From NCBI GenBank assembly GCA_038744685.1, contig JBCDMB010000005.1, positions 94,540 to 158,539 on the forward strand: a stretch of DNA of 64,000 nt, read 5' to 3'. Below are positions 63,790 to 64,000 of this stretch, piece after piece; within the stretch, counting starts at the first letter, position 1; every line of letters starts with the position of its first letter. Made by a program: the position numbers and the translations under genes. The notes below the pieces were generated by a model. That model saw only the letters and a program-made list of their open reading frames with translations, was not told the DNA's origin and ran no database searches. The stretch comes from Verrucomicrobiota bacterium (GTDB lineage Bacteria; Verrucomicrobiota; Verrucomicrobiia; Opitutales; Puniceicoccaceae).

Positions 63790-63867
63790 GTAGCTCGCAG
63801 AGCGAAGTAGGTTTACGCCTCGATAATAGGTGGATTTTACGGGCTCCGTCATCGAGGGATAAACCCT
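63790..63867. repeat. Interspersed palindrome-family repeat, copy 3 (complete)
   Basis: The left arm (63790-63828) contains GTAGGTTTACGCCTCGATAA and matches 2143-2181 at 36 of 39 bases. The right arm (63850-63867, CATCGAGGGATAAACCCT) is its inverted partner and matches the arms at 28960-29025. The spacer is about 21 bases. It lies 39 bases after fabF. Confidence 0.75.
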
Positions 63868-64000
63868 AATGCCATTGCATAATTAGAGAGCCCATTTGGG
63901 AGCTTACATTTTTTCGTAAAAAAGGCTGTACCTTCGTTCAGTGTTGTGCTGCAAGATTGGGATGCACGACACGGATCTATCCTATATCGACATAAGAGGA

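Overview
The window looks like a chromosomal segment of a Gram-negative member of the PVC group, most likely Verrucomicrobiota of the Opitutae/Puniceicoccales type. This is inferred from two PEP-CTERM surface proteins, an SHD1-like secreted protein, a eukaryote-type (GSII) glutamine synthetase, a TolB homologue, heptose (LPS core) synthesis and moderate G+C. No rRNA, tRNA, CRISPR array, prophage or replication origin was seen.

Layout. 1-5.6 kb: the start of a TolB-like gene (minus, cut by the window edge), glutamine synthetase with a candidate sigma-54 promoter and a clear terminator, an AI-2E/PerM-type permease, a GbsR/MarR-type regulator and a PEP-CTERM trypsin-like protein. 5.6-31.1 kb: a large plus-strand surface-polysaccharide locus. 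It holds glycosyltransferases (GT2, GT4, GT61), a sulfotransferase, two methyltransferases, a Wzx-type flippase, a Wzy-type polymerase/ligase, an AglQ-like protein, and at its distal end an epimerase (minus strand), a WecA-type initiating transferase fused to a DegT-family aminotransferase, and a PglF/WbpM-type 4,6-dehydratase. The locus is eroding: it contains a broken IS5-type element, an IS4-type transposase remnant, a glycosyltransferase pseudogene with one in-frame stop and an epimerase pseudogene with two in-frame stops but no frameshift.

31.5-46.2 kb: housekeeping genes. These are an MBL-fold hydrolase, pyruvate kinase, a PlsC-type acyltransferase fused to an incomplete AMP-binding-like domain, a DUF1566 protein, a DUF4174 protein, a HAD phosphatase, a cyclophilin, a minus-strand heme A module (ctaA-ctaB-DUF420) and a tightly packed folate operon folP-folB-folK-pabB-pabC. 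46.3-52.3 kb: one 2000-residue gene whose passenger has 18 copies of a QSIGGGGG-type motif, as in autotransporters, but which ends in a PEP-CTERM anchor instead of a beta-barrel.

52.7-64 kb: an SHD1-like protein, exonuclease III, a minus-strand run with 4-base overlaps (folD, RDD protein, receiver-histidine kinase, proC) followed by hldD and preceded by a secreted low-complexity protein, an RluB-type pseudouridine synthase, and the fatty-acid genes fabG-acpP-fabF. A palindromic intergenic repeat family with a conserved core (GGTT-Y-A-Y-N-CCTCGAT) occurs at about 2.1, 29.0 and 63.8 kb.

Together the genes describe a cell that builds a probably sulfated, amino-sugar-primed surface glycan and displays exosortase-sorted surface proteins. 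The polysaccharide genes form an accessory island under rearrangement between stable housekeeping blocks.
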